NCBI GenBank assembly: GCA_022823725.1
Contig: JAJEHL010000006.1
Location: 1 to 35,551 of the forward strand
Length of the DNA stretch: 35,551 nt
Direction: 5' to 3'
From: Candidatus Latescibacterota bacterium
Lineage (GTDB): Bacteria; Latescibacterota; UBA2968
The notes under the pieces are model-generated. The model did not search any database and was not told where the DNA came from. It was given only the letters and a program-made list of their open reading frames with translations. Position numbers and translations under genes: made by a program. Below are positions 16,029 to 24,533 of this stretch, piece by piece. The number at the start of each line of letters is the position of its first letter. Position 1 is the first letter of the stretch.

Positions 16029-17624
16029 ATGAAAAAATTCCTCAAACTCAGCATCCTGATAACCCTGATCCACGCGCCCATCTACGCCCAATGGAACATC
16101 GCCGTATTGCCACATGAAAACACACTGGGCGACCCGCAGTGGAATTGGCTCTCCGCAGCCATTGTCGAAGGATATATCAACGCCTATTACCATGTACCGA
16201 AAATACATGCCATTGACGAAGAATATCTGCGCCACAAACTCGGAGACACGCCAGTAAGTCCCTCTGATCTCGCACAAAAATTGGACATTCACCTGATTTT
16301 AGGTGGGCGTTACGACATTGTGGGAGGGCGCATCCAAATCGAAACCGACATGCTTCATACAACCACAGGCGAAGTCATTGAAACTTTTACAGGTCAGGCA
16401 TCCACCTCTACTCCGCTCGACGCCCTATTGCCCGTACTCTACGCCATTGCAGATCAGTTAAACGTGACCCTGACAGCCCATGAAAAAACCCGCCTGCAAA
16501 TCCCCATGTTTCACGATCCACAAGCTCTTCACATCGCAACCGAAAGCATGGTGGCACTGTATCGGGCACTGCGACAATCTCCCATTGACGACACCCTACT
16601 CACACAGGCTGAAGGCGGTCTAAAACGCGCCGTACAACGCGATGCCAAAAGCGCGATGCCCCACTACTATCTCGGGCGCATACACGAAACGCGCAACAAA
16701 ATATCAGAAGCGGAAAACGCCTATCGCAACGCCCTCAAAATCGACTTTGAACACGTTGCCGCGCGCTATCGCCTTGCCCTGGTCCTCAAAAAGCGCGGAC
16801 ACGCAGAAGAAGCCATGAACGAACTCGAACAGGCCCTCCAGCAGTCGCCTATAAACCCCGATATTCAGGCAGCCCTATCCGGCATGTTTTTCAATCAATA
16901 CGCTCAAACCTTTGAAACAATCACCGCCCAACTTCGCCAGGCCATCCAGGCCAACCCGGATGATCCCATTGCCTGTTATGAATTGGCCAATGCCTACAAC
17001 GAACTCGACCGCATCGACGAAGCCACAAAATACTACCATCAAGCCCTGCAACGCGATTCCACATTCGCCGATGCACACTTCAAACTCGGCCTGATTGCAC
17101 ACCGCAAAGGGGAGCACGAAAAAGCCGTTGACCAACTTCAAAAAGCCGCGGCGCACAACACCCAATTCACCCGCGTGCATTTTCGCCTCGGCACCATCCT
17201 CTACCTTATCGAGCGCTATGATGCAGCGATCAAAGCCTTTTCAAAAGCCATCGAAGTCGAACCCAATTACGTCATCCCGCGCTATCACCTCGGCCTGAGC
17301 TATCTCGCAAACGCGCAGGCAGACAGCGCTTATGAAGCCTTTCAGAAATACGCAGAACTCACCTCAGACGACCACCGCCCGTATTTCCAAATGGCCGAGA
17401 TTGCACGGCAAAAAGGAGAAAACGAACGCGCAATTAACGGATATATGCGTGCAATCGCCATCAGCCCTATTCACGTACCGTCACACCTCCGCCTGGGCTA
17501 TCTTCATGCCGAGCACCAGCGCTTTGACCTCGCCATCCAGCAATTGCAAACCGCGCTGCGCCTGCAACCCGATCACCCAAATGCCGAAAAAATCCTCGCC
17601 GATATCCAGAAATGGACACCATGA
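16029..17624 (+). CDS. Secreted TPR protein with N-terminal TolB/FlgO-like domain
   Basis: A 531-aa protein with a signal peptide (cleavage after PIYA). Residues 22-160 resemble the N-terminal alpha/beta domain of TolB/CsgG/FlgO-type proteins (WNIAVLPHEN, LILGGRYDIVGGRIQIE). From about 200 to the end there are roughly nine TPR units (for example ACYELANAYNELDRIDEATK). The gene starts 1 nt after the copper-monooxygenase stop and its own stop overlaps the aquaporin start. It is likely a periplasmic scaffold for the neighbouring redox enzymes (inference). Confidence 0.85.
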   Translation: MKKFLKLSILITLIHAPIYAQWNIAVLPHENTLGDPQWNWLSAAIVEGYINAYYHVPKIHAIDEEYLRHKLGDTPVSPSDLAQKLDIHLILGGRYDIVGGRIQIETDMLHTTTGEVIETFTGQASTSTPLDALLPVLYAIADQLNVTLTAHEKTRLQIPMFHDPQALHIATESMVALYRALRQSPIDDTLLTQAEGGLKRAVQRDAKSAMPHYYLGRIHETRNKISEAENAYRNALKIDFEHVAARYRLALVLKKRGHAEEAMNELEQALQQSPINPDIQAALSGMFFNQYAQTFETITAQLRQAIQANPDDPIACYELANAYNELDRIDEATKYYHQALQRDSTFADAHFKLGLIAHRKGEHEKAVDQLQKAAAHNTQFTRVHFRLGTILYLIERYDAAIKAFSKAIEVEPNYVIPRYHLGLSYLANAQADSAYEAFQKYAELTSDDHRPYFQMAEIARQKGENERAINGYMRAIAISPIHVPSHLRLGYLHAEHQRFDLAIQQLQTALRLQPDHPNAEKILADIQKWTP

Positions 17625-18334
17625 ACCTCCTTAAAAAATGCAGTGCCGAATTTATCGGCGCATTTGCCATCGTATTTGGCGGATGCGGTGCTGTAGCCAT
17701 CAACCAGCTATCCGAAGGCGCCATCACTCATGTGGGTATTGCGACATCCTTTGGCCTCATCGTCATGACAATGGTCTATGCCACCGGGCACATATCGGGC
17801 GCGCACTTCAACCCCGCCGTCACCACCGCCTTCGCCTTCACCCGCCACTTTCCCAAACGCGAAATTCTGCCCTACATCGCAGCCCAATGCCTCGGAGCCA
17901 TAACCGCCAGCGGCATTCATCTCTGGTCTCTCACACCCATCTTAAAAACAAAACACCCACAGCAAATCCTCAACCTCGGTGTCACACAACCGATGGACAA
18001 TCTTTTTGCCACTGCTTTTATCTGGGAATTCTTGCTCACCTTCTTCTTAATGCTCGTCATCATGGCCGTTGCCACAGACTACCGCGCCACAGGTCAAGCC
18101 GCCGGCCTGGCCATTGGCGGCACCATCTGGTTTGAAGCCATGTTTGCCGGTCCGCTATGCGGCGCCTCCATGAATCCAGCGCGTAGCCTGGGTCCCGCCC
18201 TGGCCGCTGGTGATTGGACACATTTTCTCGCCTACGTATTCGGTCCCATCCTCGGCGCAACCGCAGGCGCGTTCTTTTACGAATTTATCCGCTGCCATTC
18301 CGAACCCGGCACACACAAAAAAGCCCCGAGATAA
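17621..18334 (+). CDS. MIP-family aquaporin / glycerol-facilitator-like channel
   Basis: A 237-aa inner-membrane channel with six transmembrane helices and both hallmark NPA loops: HFNPAVT (Asn 64) and SMNPARS (Asn 185, Arg 188). ATG 17621 overlaps the preceding TGA (ATGA); an in-frame ATG at 17612 would overlap more. The length is normal for the family. Water, glycerol or another small neutral solute could be carried; the selectivity residues were not resolved by eye. It is the last gene of the plus-strand operon. The C-terminal codons and stop lie inside the terminator stem-loop. Confidence 0.92.
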   Translation: MNLLKKCSAEFIGAFAIVFGGCGAVAINQLSEGAITHVGIATSFGLIVMTMVYATGHISGAHFNPAVTTAFAFTRHFPKREILPYIAAQCLGAITASGIHLWSLTPILKTKHPQQILNLGVTQPMDNLFATAFIWEFLLTFFLMLVIMAVATDYRATGQAAGLAIGGTIWFEAMFAGPLCGASMNPARSLGPALAAGDWTHFLAYVFGPILGATAGAFFYEFIRCHSEPGTHKKAPR

Positions 18335-18346
18335 CTCGAGGCTTTT
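18319..18346 (+). terminator. Intrinsic terminator of the aquaporin operon
   Basis: AAAAGCCCCGAG (18319-18330) and CTCGAGGCTTTT (18335-18346) pair with one mismatch around an ATAA loop; TTTTAAATT follows. It overlaps the stop codon and also faces the convergent minus-strand gene, so it may work in both directions. Confidence 0.75.
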
Positions 18347-18364
18347 AAATTCTCAAAAAACTTT

Positions 18365-19453
18365 CTATTCCCATACCACACGCGGGCCATCCACATAATC
18401 CAAAAAGCGATTTGCAATATCGGCCTGCGCCGTATCCCCTGTGTGAACAATCACGCGCCAGCGAAACGTCATAGACGCGCCCTCAGCCAAATGGTGATCG
18501 GGCTTGAACATCCAGCAATTGGGCGCAAACAACCCATAACCGCGCACATGCCATGTGGTGGGATATCGGAAATTCTGTGGATGATCGAAAATGGCAAACC
18601 CCGCCACCTCATCGCCCACAGGGCCGTAGTAATCCATCCAATGTGAAGGCAATGACCAGCACCCCGTCTCATCGGTCGCACCATAGGCATTTCGCATCTG
18701 CCCATCGGCATTGGCATCCATCGACGGATTCACGCGGATACACAAAAATCCACCCTCCTTTGTATCCCCAATCGTCACCGCACCGTGAGAAGCTTTAAGC
18801 GTCAGCGCAATATCCAGAACCGCGGCATCCCGCCCCGAATCGTACAATCGATACGAACGACTATCTCTCATCAACGCGCGGTCCCCCTCATACCACGTAT
18901 TTTCCGAAGCGATCACCAGAGACAATGGATTGTGCGAAACAGAAATATCATCCTGCGCCGTGCGTCCATATCCCGGTTGATTGGGCCGCTCGTTCCAGCA
19001 ATCCACCCCATTAATTGCCCCCTGCATCAAAGTCAAACCCCTCTGCCAGGGATGTTCACCCTCTCCCCACGCCGCCATCGGCTCCCGCAACATATTGGTC
19101 CCATTCGGCGTCAAAATCGGATTGATGACCGGCTTGGGATAATCCGTCGTATGGTGAAACGTCATAAATGGCGACCCCGATAGAGAAACACTGAGTTTCC
19201 CATCGGCATCATCCGACGAAATCCCCGCAGCCGCATCTGCACCATCCAGTGCCAACACCTCAAAACTCGCTTCCTCACCCCCGCCCAGCGCGGGCAGATT
19301 AACGTGATAAACGGGCGCAGACGGATCGCGCTCGGCAATCAGTACCTCACCTCTACCCTTCAACTGCAACAACGGTGCTTCACATCCCTCTGGGGCGGAA
19401 AAACTCGCCAGATGCGCCGGACGAGAACGCGGAATCGAAAGCGTCAATTTCAT
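18365..19453 (-). CDS. DUF6807 / 'PmoA family' protein
   Basis: A 362-aa protein. ATG 19453 follows a GGAGGAG 9 nt upstream; a longer frame to 19534 has no support. It lacks a signal peptide. The sequence has the features of the family called PmoA or DUF6807 (PF14100): FMTFHHTTDYPKPVINPI, EHPWQRGL, GVDCWNE, GFLCIRV and GYGLFAPNCW. Despite its name this family is unrelated to the integral-membrane particulate methane monooxygenase subunit. Members often sit among carbohydrate-catabolism genes, and the activity is not firmly known. It stands 112 bp downstream of the acylase gene, behind a terminator hairpin, so it probably has its own promoter. Confidence 0.85.
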   Translation of the reverse strand: MKLTLSIPRSRPAHLASFSAPEGCEAPLLQLKGRGEVLIAERDPSAPVYHVNLPALGGGEEASFEVLALDGADAAAGISSDDADGKLSVSLSGSPFMTFHHTTDYPKPVINPILTPNGTNMLREPMAAWGEGEHPWQRGLTLMQGAINGVDCWNERPNQPGYGRTAQDDISVSHNPLSLVIASENTWYEGDRALMRDSRSYRLYDSGRDAAVLDIALTLKASHGAVTIGDTKEGGFLCIRVNPSMDANADGQMRNAYGATDETGCWSLPSHWMDYYGPVGDEVAGFAIFDHPQNFRYPTTWHVRGYGLFAPNCWMFKPDHHLAEGASMTFRWRVIVHTGDTAQADIANRFLDYVDGPRVVWE

Positions 19454-19526
19454 ATGCCAAAACTCCTCCACAATAATGAAAAAAATGATCCTGCCATTGA
19501 AAAAAACGATCCAAAAACGGCCAAAA

Positions 19527-19565
19527 TCTGGCACGATAGTTCAGTTGTGCAAATACCGTGCCAGA
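19527..19565 (-). terminator. Hairpin terminator after acylase gene
   Basis: TCTGGCACG (19527-19535) and CGTGCCAGA (19557-19565) form a perfect 9-bp stem with a 21-nt loop directly after the acylase stop codon. In the minus direction it is followed by TTTTGGCCGTTTTTGG. It likely ends the rhodanese-sulfatase-acylase transcript. Confidence 0.6.
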
Positions 19566-21911
19566 CTACGGACTCAGTTCCAACCTGCTCTGTAAATTAC
19601 CCACTATATCTTCCCAATCCATCAGCAGGGGATGGTATTCATCGGCGGCCCACAACTCGGACTGCGTGCGATAATTTGGACTGAGTGGATGCCCCGACTG
19701 TCCGCCTGCTGCCGTCGCCATACTCTGCGCCGGATTGCTCATATCCACCACCATCCGATAGGTCGAAAGCGACCCAACCTCAAACAGCTTGCCAAAATTA
19801 TACCCCGTCGCGCGCACGGTTCCCGTACTCCCCGACGACTCAAAAGGTCCCACATCAAACATCTCTGACAACGCCCCACCATCACTCAAGGGATGTCGAA
19901 AAGTCACCGTGTGCAAACGCCCCCATCGCCACTGCGATCTGCGCGGACCCACGCGGCGGCGCAGCCAATCCAGCGCGTCGCCCAATGCCGCATGCACCTC
20001 CGCATCCAGATCCCAGTCGTCCGGCGTCCAATCCAACGCCTGGCCCGTCAATACGCGGCGTGCCACACTCCCCCCCCGTCCCACCACCAATTGAATCACA
20101 TGCTCGGGAAACCGAACCCGCACCACCCGCCGCACCCAGTGCTCCCAAAATGTTGTAAACACCGTAGCGGCGACCGAATCAACCGAATACGCGCCATCCC
20201 AGCCGCGCAATAACTCACCCAGATCGCGCAAGCGTTTATTTCTCGATCTCAGTGCAATCTCTGCGACAATCGGCGCCAGGTCTTCCCCCCGCCCGTGGAC
20301 AACATCGGCGTGAATAGCACCCGTACTCTCCTGCGTATGCGTTTCCAATCCCTCAATACGCGCCCTGATCCTCCGAAACCGATACCCCTCCGACCACGAA
20401 CCCAGCGACAGATAAGGACCCCGACCACCCCATGGTGGATTATTTGCCGTCGCCACCCAATTGCGCTCGGGATCCACCAGATGCGGCAACTCGTCAAAAG
20501 CGTGCGGCGCGCCCCATTCGTGATCCGGATCATTTGCCAATCGAAATCCAAAATCCCCCACCTTGCGCGTTGGCACATGTCCCACCACGTGATATCCAAG
20601 CCTCCCATCGGAATCGGCAAACACAAAATTCAAAATAGGCATCGGCCATTTGGCGAGCGCATCCAGAACCTCTGCGACATTTTTCGACCGCATCAGCCCC
20701 AGCATTGCCTCAAAACCCGTTGTCGCCTCAGACCCTATCCAGCGCATAGACAGCACGGGCTGCTCCCCATCCCCTACAGCAGGCACAAACTCGTTGATTA
20801 CCGGACCGCGACGGGATCGGCGAATCACCAACTCATCCGCTGCGGAATCGCGCACCGGAATCGCCTGCTCCTCCACCTCAAACGGACGCCATGCATCCCC
20901 ATCTCGATATAAATTCTCATCCTCCTCCGCCACATCTTCAACATACAAATCGCGCACCGAAGCAGAGTGATTGGTCACGCCCCAAGCCGTATCGCGCGTA
21001 TGCCCCAGATAAATACCCGGCGTTCCCAAAAAAAACGCACCCACAGCATCCATACCCGGCGCACGCACCTGGGCTTGATACCACTGCCTGCACAAACTCA
21101 CATCATTGTGCGGATCCGTTGCCAGCACGGGTTTGCCATTCGCCGTCCGCTCGCCCCCAATCACCCAATTATTACTGCCAATCCCCGTATCGTATCCCCC
21201 CACACCTGCCGGTTCATCAGACGGAACAATGGTCTCTTCTGAAGCCTCTGTCGTCAAAAACAAATCGAACAAATCGGGAGACAAATGGCGTTTGGCCGCC
21301 TCATTCACCGCAACCCCACTCAGCCGCCCCGTCAGCATCCACCACCGCCATTTCCATATCGCAATCGAATCCACCACCGTCCACGGCGCGGGATCGTAAG
21401 CCAGCAAATCGAACTCAACACAACGCCGATCCCCCATCTCTTCCATCCACGCATTAATACCACCACCCAGCGACTGCAACACCATCTTCACCTCATCCGA
21501 CATCTCCGAAGCCGCCCCCTGTGCCGCGCGCGTCAAACCAATCGTTCGGTGCAATCGATCCTGCGCCAGACAATCCTTTCCCAAAATCTCCGACAATTGC
21601 CCGTGTGCCAACCGCCGCATATAATCCATCTGCCACAGCCGATCCTGCGCCATAGCATATCCCAGCGCAGTAAAACAATCCGCCATCGAAGCCGCCTCGA
21701 TATGCGCCACGCCCCATCGGTCGCGCAACACCGTCACCGGCTGATCAACCGGTGCTTTTACCATCTCCTCCGTCCCGGGCAATTTCTGACGCAAAAACCG
21801 CCGTTGAAAATCCCGAAACGACCGGTGCGAAATACCCAATTGATCGGCTGCCTCATCAACAGTTATCTCGCCGCGCAACGCCTGCATCAAACAAGTTTTT
21901 CGATCTGCCAT
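19566..21911 (-). CDS. Penicillin-acylase-family Ntn hydrolase with HTH-like N-terminus
   Basis: A 781-aa protein. Residues about 60-781 match the penicillin amidase/acylase family (S45): VLRDRWGVAHIEA, GYAMAQDRLWQMD, and the beta-chain start GIGSNNWV with the predicted nucleophile Ser 246, which is normally exposed by autocatalytic cleavage. It hydrolyses amide bonds such as those of acyl-homoserine lactones, beta-lactams or acyl-amino acids; the substrate is unknown. Unlike typical members it has no signal peptide. Instead residues 15-42 read ITVDEAADQLGISHRSFRDF, a helix-turn-helix-like segment. The start ATG 21911 follows a G-rich SD. It lies 21 nt after the sulfatase gene, same operon. 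Confidence 0.9.
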   Translation of the reverse strand: MADRKTCLMQALRGEITVDEAADQLGISHRSFRDFQRRFLRQKLPGTEEMVKAPVDQPVTVLRDRWGVAHIEAASMADCFTALGYAMAQDRLWQMDYMRRLAHGQLSEILGKDCLAQDRLHRTIGLTRAAQGAASEMSDEVKMVLQSLGGGINAWMEEMGDRRCVEFDLLAYDPAPWTVVDSIAIWKWRWWMLTGRLSGVAVNEAAKRHLSPDLFDLFLTTEASEETIVPSDEPAGVGGYDTGIGSNNWVIGGERTANGKPVLATDPHNDVSLCRQWYQAQVRAPGMDAVGAFFLGTPGIYLGHTRDTAWGVTNHSASVRDLYVEDVAEEDENLYRDGDAWRPFEVEEQAIPVRDSAADELVIRRSRRGPVINEFVPAVGDGEQPVLSMRWIGSEATTGFEAMLGLMRSKNVAEVLDALAKWPMPILNFVFADSDGRLGYHVVGHVPTRKVGDFGFRLANDPDHEWGAPHAFDELPHLVDPERNWVATANNPPWGGRGPYLSLGSWSEGYRFRRIRARIEGLETHTQESTGAIHADVVHGRGEDLAPIVAEIALRSRNKRLRDLGELLRGWDGAYSVDSVAATVFTTFWEHWVRRVVRVRFPEHVIQLVVGRGGSVARRVLTGQALDWTPDDWDLDAEVHAALGDALDWLRRRVGPRRSQWRWGRLHTVTFRHPLSDGGALSEMFDVGPFESSGSTGTVRATGYNFGKLFEVGSLSTYRMVVDMSNPAQSMATAAGGQSGHPLSPNYRTQSELWAADEYHPLLMDWEDIVGNLQSRLELSP

Positions 21912-21932
21912 AGTCCCCCCAATACCTCAATA

Positions 21933-23405
21933 TCACCGTTCGCGATAAGGATTGGAATCTGGATCGTACCACGCGAACAATCGCTCCTGCAAATCTGCAC
22001 AAATACCTGCAAAACCTCGATTATCAATCAAATTGATACACTCGCCCGGATCATTTTCCAAATCGTATAATTCATGTTGCGACCCTCCATCATTATAAAC
22101 GTACTTAAACCGTTCAGCCCGCACCATATACTGGGCTATGGGAGAACGCAACCCGTGCTCGGAAAACGCGACATCGGGACCTGATGTATCGGGATCGCGT
22201 ACAATACTGGCAAAACTCTGCGCATCCATTGTATCGCGAGCACCCTCAAAATCCATTAATGTCGTCCGATCGGGCGCCGACAACCCACACAACTCCGAAA
22301 GCGTGGGATACAGTCCGAAATATTCGGTCAAAGCAGAAGCCACCTGACCCTCTGGAAAACGAGAAGGGCAACTCACGATCAAAGGCACCTTCACCGCAGG
22401 TTCAAACATACAAAACTTCTGATACAACCCGTGCTCACCGGCCATCTCGCCGTGATCCGAAGTATATACCACAATCGTATCTTCTGCCAACCCCAACGCC
22501 TCCAGTCCATCCAGCACATGCCCGACGCAATAATCGACAAAAGATAGATTGCCCATATACCCCGCCTTATGCGCCCGAAGCCGCTTCTCACCCATACCCT
22601 GCGTCCTATCAATGCGTTTTTGAATATGTCCCGGATATTGCGTACTATCCCCCACCTCCACCATATCTATCGATCCCGGCGAAAACTGCTCTGCCCATTC
22701 GCGAGGCGGGTAAAAAGGCGGATGGGGCTTCATAAAACTCGCCACCAGAAAAAACGGCTGATCGCGATATTCGCGCATAAACTTCACGGACTCGCGCGCC
22801 ACAAACATATCCAGATGATCCTCGGCATCGAGCGGCGAAGCCGTACTCGAAAAATCCCACCGCGCCACATTGCCCGCCCAGGGACTTGCGCCATCCCACA
22901 GCGACGACATATCGGGAAACCCACTCCCCGTATCAAAAACCGAATCGAAAAACCCCTCGCCTATCGCGTGATTGGCAATCTCATTCGCATAATGCCCGAC
23001 CTTCGGCCCCAAATACATCAACCAATCGTTAATCGACAAATACGACGCAAACCCGTGATTATGTGCATCGTTAAAATGCATCTTGCCGATCAAACTGGTC
23101 AAATATCCGTGATCTGCAAAATGATGTGCCACCGTGCGATAGCGCCAATCCAACCGATCGCTATTGTTAATAGCCCCCGTATTATGTGCGTACAAACCCG
23201 TCAACAGCGACATACGCGAAGCCGTACACACCGGATAGGGGCAATAAGCATTCTCAAACCGCACCCCACGCGCAGCCACGCGATCTATCATCGGCGTAGG
23301 CACCGTATGATTACCCGCACACGTCATCCAATCCGCGCGATGCTGGTCGGACATCAAAATGAGAACATTGGGACGATTATTATAATCCAAGATAGACCTC
23401 CTCAT
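21933..23405 (-). CDS. Type I sulfatase (alkaline-phosphatase superfamily)
   Basis: A 490-aa protein without a signal peptide. Metal-binding NVLILMSDQHR (Asp 20, Gln 21) and the formylglycine motif VCTASRMSLLTG (Cys 60, Arg 64) are present; SDHGEMAGEHGL gives the second metal site. The motif has Ala in place of the usual Pro (CxAxR). Cys 60 would need conversion to formylglycine; the SUMF1 protein at 8819-9661 lacks the needed cysteines, so another enzyme must do it. ATG 23405 is 3 nt after the rhodanese stop with GAGGAG 9 nt upstream; a TTG at 23390 with AGGAGG is an alternative start. It hydrolyses a sulfate ester, possibly of a marine polysaccharide or small molecule (inference). Confidence 0.92.
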   Translation of the reverse strand: MRRSILDYNNRPNVLILMSDQHRADWMTCAGNHTVPTPMIDRVAARGVRFENAYCPYPVCTASRMSLLTGLYAHNTGAINNSDRLDWRYRTVAHHFADHGYLTSLIGKMHFNDAHNHGFASYLSINDWLMYLGPKVGHYANEIANHAIGEGFFDSVFDTGSGFPDMSSLWDGASPWAGNVARWDFSSTASPLDAEDHLDMFVARESVKFMREYRDQPFFLVASFMKPHPPFYPPREWAEQFSPGSIDMVEVGDSTQYPGHIQKRIDRTQGMGEKRLRAHKAGYMGNLSFVDYCVGHVLDGLEALGLAEDTIVVYTSDHGEMAGEHGLYQKFCMFEPAVKVPLIVSCPSRFPEGQVASALTEYFGLYPTLSELCGLSAPDRTTLMDFEGARDTMDAQSFASIVRDPDTSGPDVAFSEHGLRSPIAQYMVRAERFKYVYNDGGSQHELYDLENDPGECINLIDNRGFAGICADLQERLFAWYDPDSNPYRER

Positions 23406-23408
23406 ATA

Positions 23409-24236
23409 TCACTTCTCCTCAGGCACTTCGACCGGCAAATCCAGCCGGTCACCCCACTCTTTCCACGACCCGATATAATTTCGGACCTTTTCATAACCCA
23501 GCAACCGCAATGCCAGGTACGTTTGGGAAGAGCGGTACCCACCCTGTCAGTAAGGCACGATTTCCTTATCGGGCGAAATACCCACCGCCTCGTACATCGC
23601 CCGCAACTCATCTGCTGGCTTAAACGCCCCCATCTCATCCAGATTGTTCACATACTCAACATGCACAGCACCTGGAATAGCCCCCCCTCGCGCAGCCCGC
23701 ACATTGCGCCCGAAATACTCATCGTCACCGCGCGTGTCCAGAGGCACAACATCCTCGCGTCCCAAAAGACCATTTAGAACATCGGCCCCCATGTGACGCC
23801 CCGGCACCGCAGATGCGACAAACTCCGCGGGCGCGGCCTCCTCACAATCCGTCGTCAATTCATAGCCCATAGCCTTCCACGCATTGCATCCCCCATCCAG
23901 CACACGCACATCGGGATGACCCAGATATTCACAAATCCAAAAACCGCGCGCCGCGCGCACCCCGGAATCGTCTTCGTACCAGACCACCGTCTTATCCGTA
24001 CCAATACCCCGATTGCCGAACAAATACCCGAGCATCCACATAAACGCATCAAAAGCCTGTTCGCGGGTATCGTTCAAACTGATTGAATAAAGATCCAGAT
24101 GAAGCGCACCCGGAATATGCCCGGCGACATACGCATGTGTCGGTCGCGTATCCACAATGCAAACATCGGCATCGCTCTCATACAAATCCCGCGGCGAAAT
24201 CAACAACTCGGGATTCACATACCCTTTATCGCTCAT
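23409..24236 (-). CDS. Selenocysteine-containing two-domain rhodanese (sulfurtransferase)
   Basis: A 275-aa protein read through an in-frame TGA at 23549-23547 (residue 230). ATG 24236 ([10 protein letters not shown]) has AAGGAGGTG just upstream. The N-terminal rhodanese domain (about 8-135) is a non-catalytic copy: its loop reads [12 protein letters not shown] with Asp instead of Cys. The C-terminal domain reads EIVPY[18 protein letters not shown], then [18 protein letters not shown]. This matches the sulfurtransferase active loop YCQxGxRA and the conserved GSWxEWG tail, with TGA exactly at the catalytic Cys. The frame stays open for 45 codons after the TGA to a normal TGA stop. Selenium-dependent persulfide transfer is therefore inferred. 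A nonsense mutation is unlikely because the tail is fully conserved in sense. It is the first gene of an operon with a sulfatase and an acylase. Confidence 0.87.
23513..23546 (-). promoter_or_regulatory. Candidate SECIS region of the rhodanese gene
   Basis: Directly after the TGA, CAGG and CCTG (4 bp) enclose an inner GGG/CCC stem; an alternative fold pairs GGTAC with GTACC around a 14-nt loop. Neither is a textbook SECIS, so only the region, not a structure, is proposed. Confidence 0.3.
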
Positions 24237-24257
24237 TTTCACCTCCTTGCAAAATGC

Positions 24258-24426
24258 GAATAGACGAACCCCACCCAACTACCCAAAACCTCTGGATTGC
24301 GGCTAAAGCATGTCCCTGCATGGTTTAAGCAGGGAACCTGCCGCAATGACAGCTCTCATATACATCACCTGCTTCGTAGATGAACTGCTGACGCAGTTGT
24401 ACCCCGTTCCGTTGATTCGTCTGTTA
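24258..24426. repeat. MITE-like intergenic repeat (copy B)
   Basis: Left end GAATAGACGAACC and right end GATTCGTCTGTTA are imperfect inverted termini. The core holds ATTGCGGC (24296-24303), an inner TCCCTGC/GCAGGGA hairpin and GCCGCAAT. Almost the same sequence occurs at 25395-25530 and 32597-32724. It lies between the divergent rhodanese and rfbA genes, so it may carry or disturb their promoters. Confidence 0.8.
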
Positions 24427-24477
24427 TTTTATCCTTTCCAAAAACCGAACTATATACCAACTCATGTGTTCTACCAC

Positions 24478-24507
24478 TTGACAATATCGCACATCAGTAT
24501 CCATATT
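24478..24507 (+). promoter_or_regulatory. Promoter of rfbA-like gene
   Basis: A perfect TTGACA (24478-24483) is followed after 18 nt by CATATT (24502-24507), 27 nt before ATG 24534. Confidence 0.5.
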
Positions 24508-24533
24508 AAATGCCTAACCTTCAGGAGACATAT

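Noticed and set aside
18365-19453. Particulate methane monooxygenase subunit A
   Set aside because: Family name only; the sequence is a soluble DUF6807 protein without transmembrane helices.
23409-23546. Rhodanese as a pseudogene with a stop mutation
   Set aside because: The sequence after the TGA is fully conserved, keeps frame and ends properly; the TGA is at the catalytic Cys and a second gene in the window shows the same pattern.
22569-23777. 402-codon open frame on the plus strand
   Set aside because: Antisense to the sulfatase and rhodanese genes, which show clear active-site motifs.
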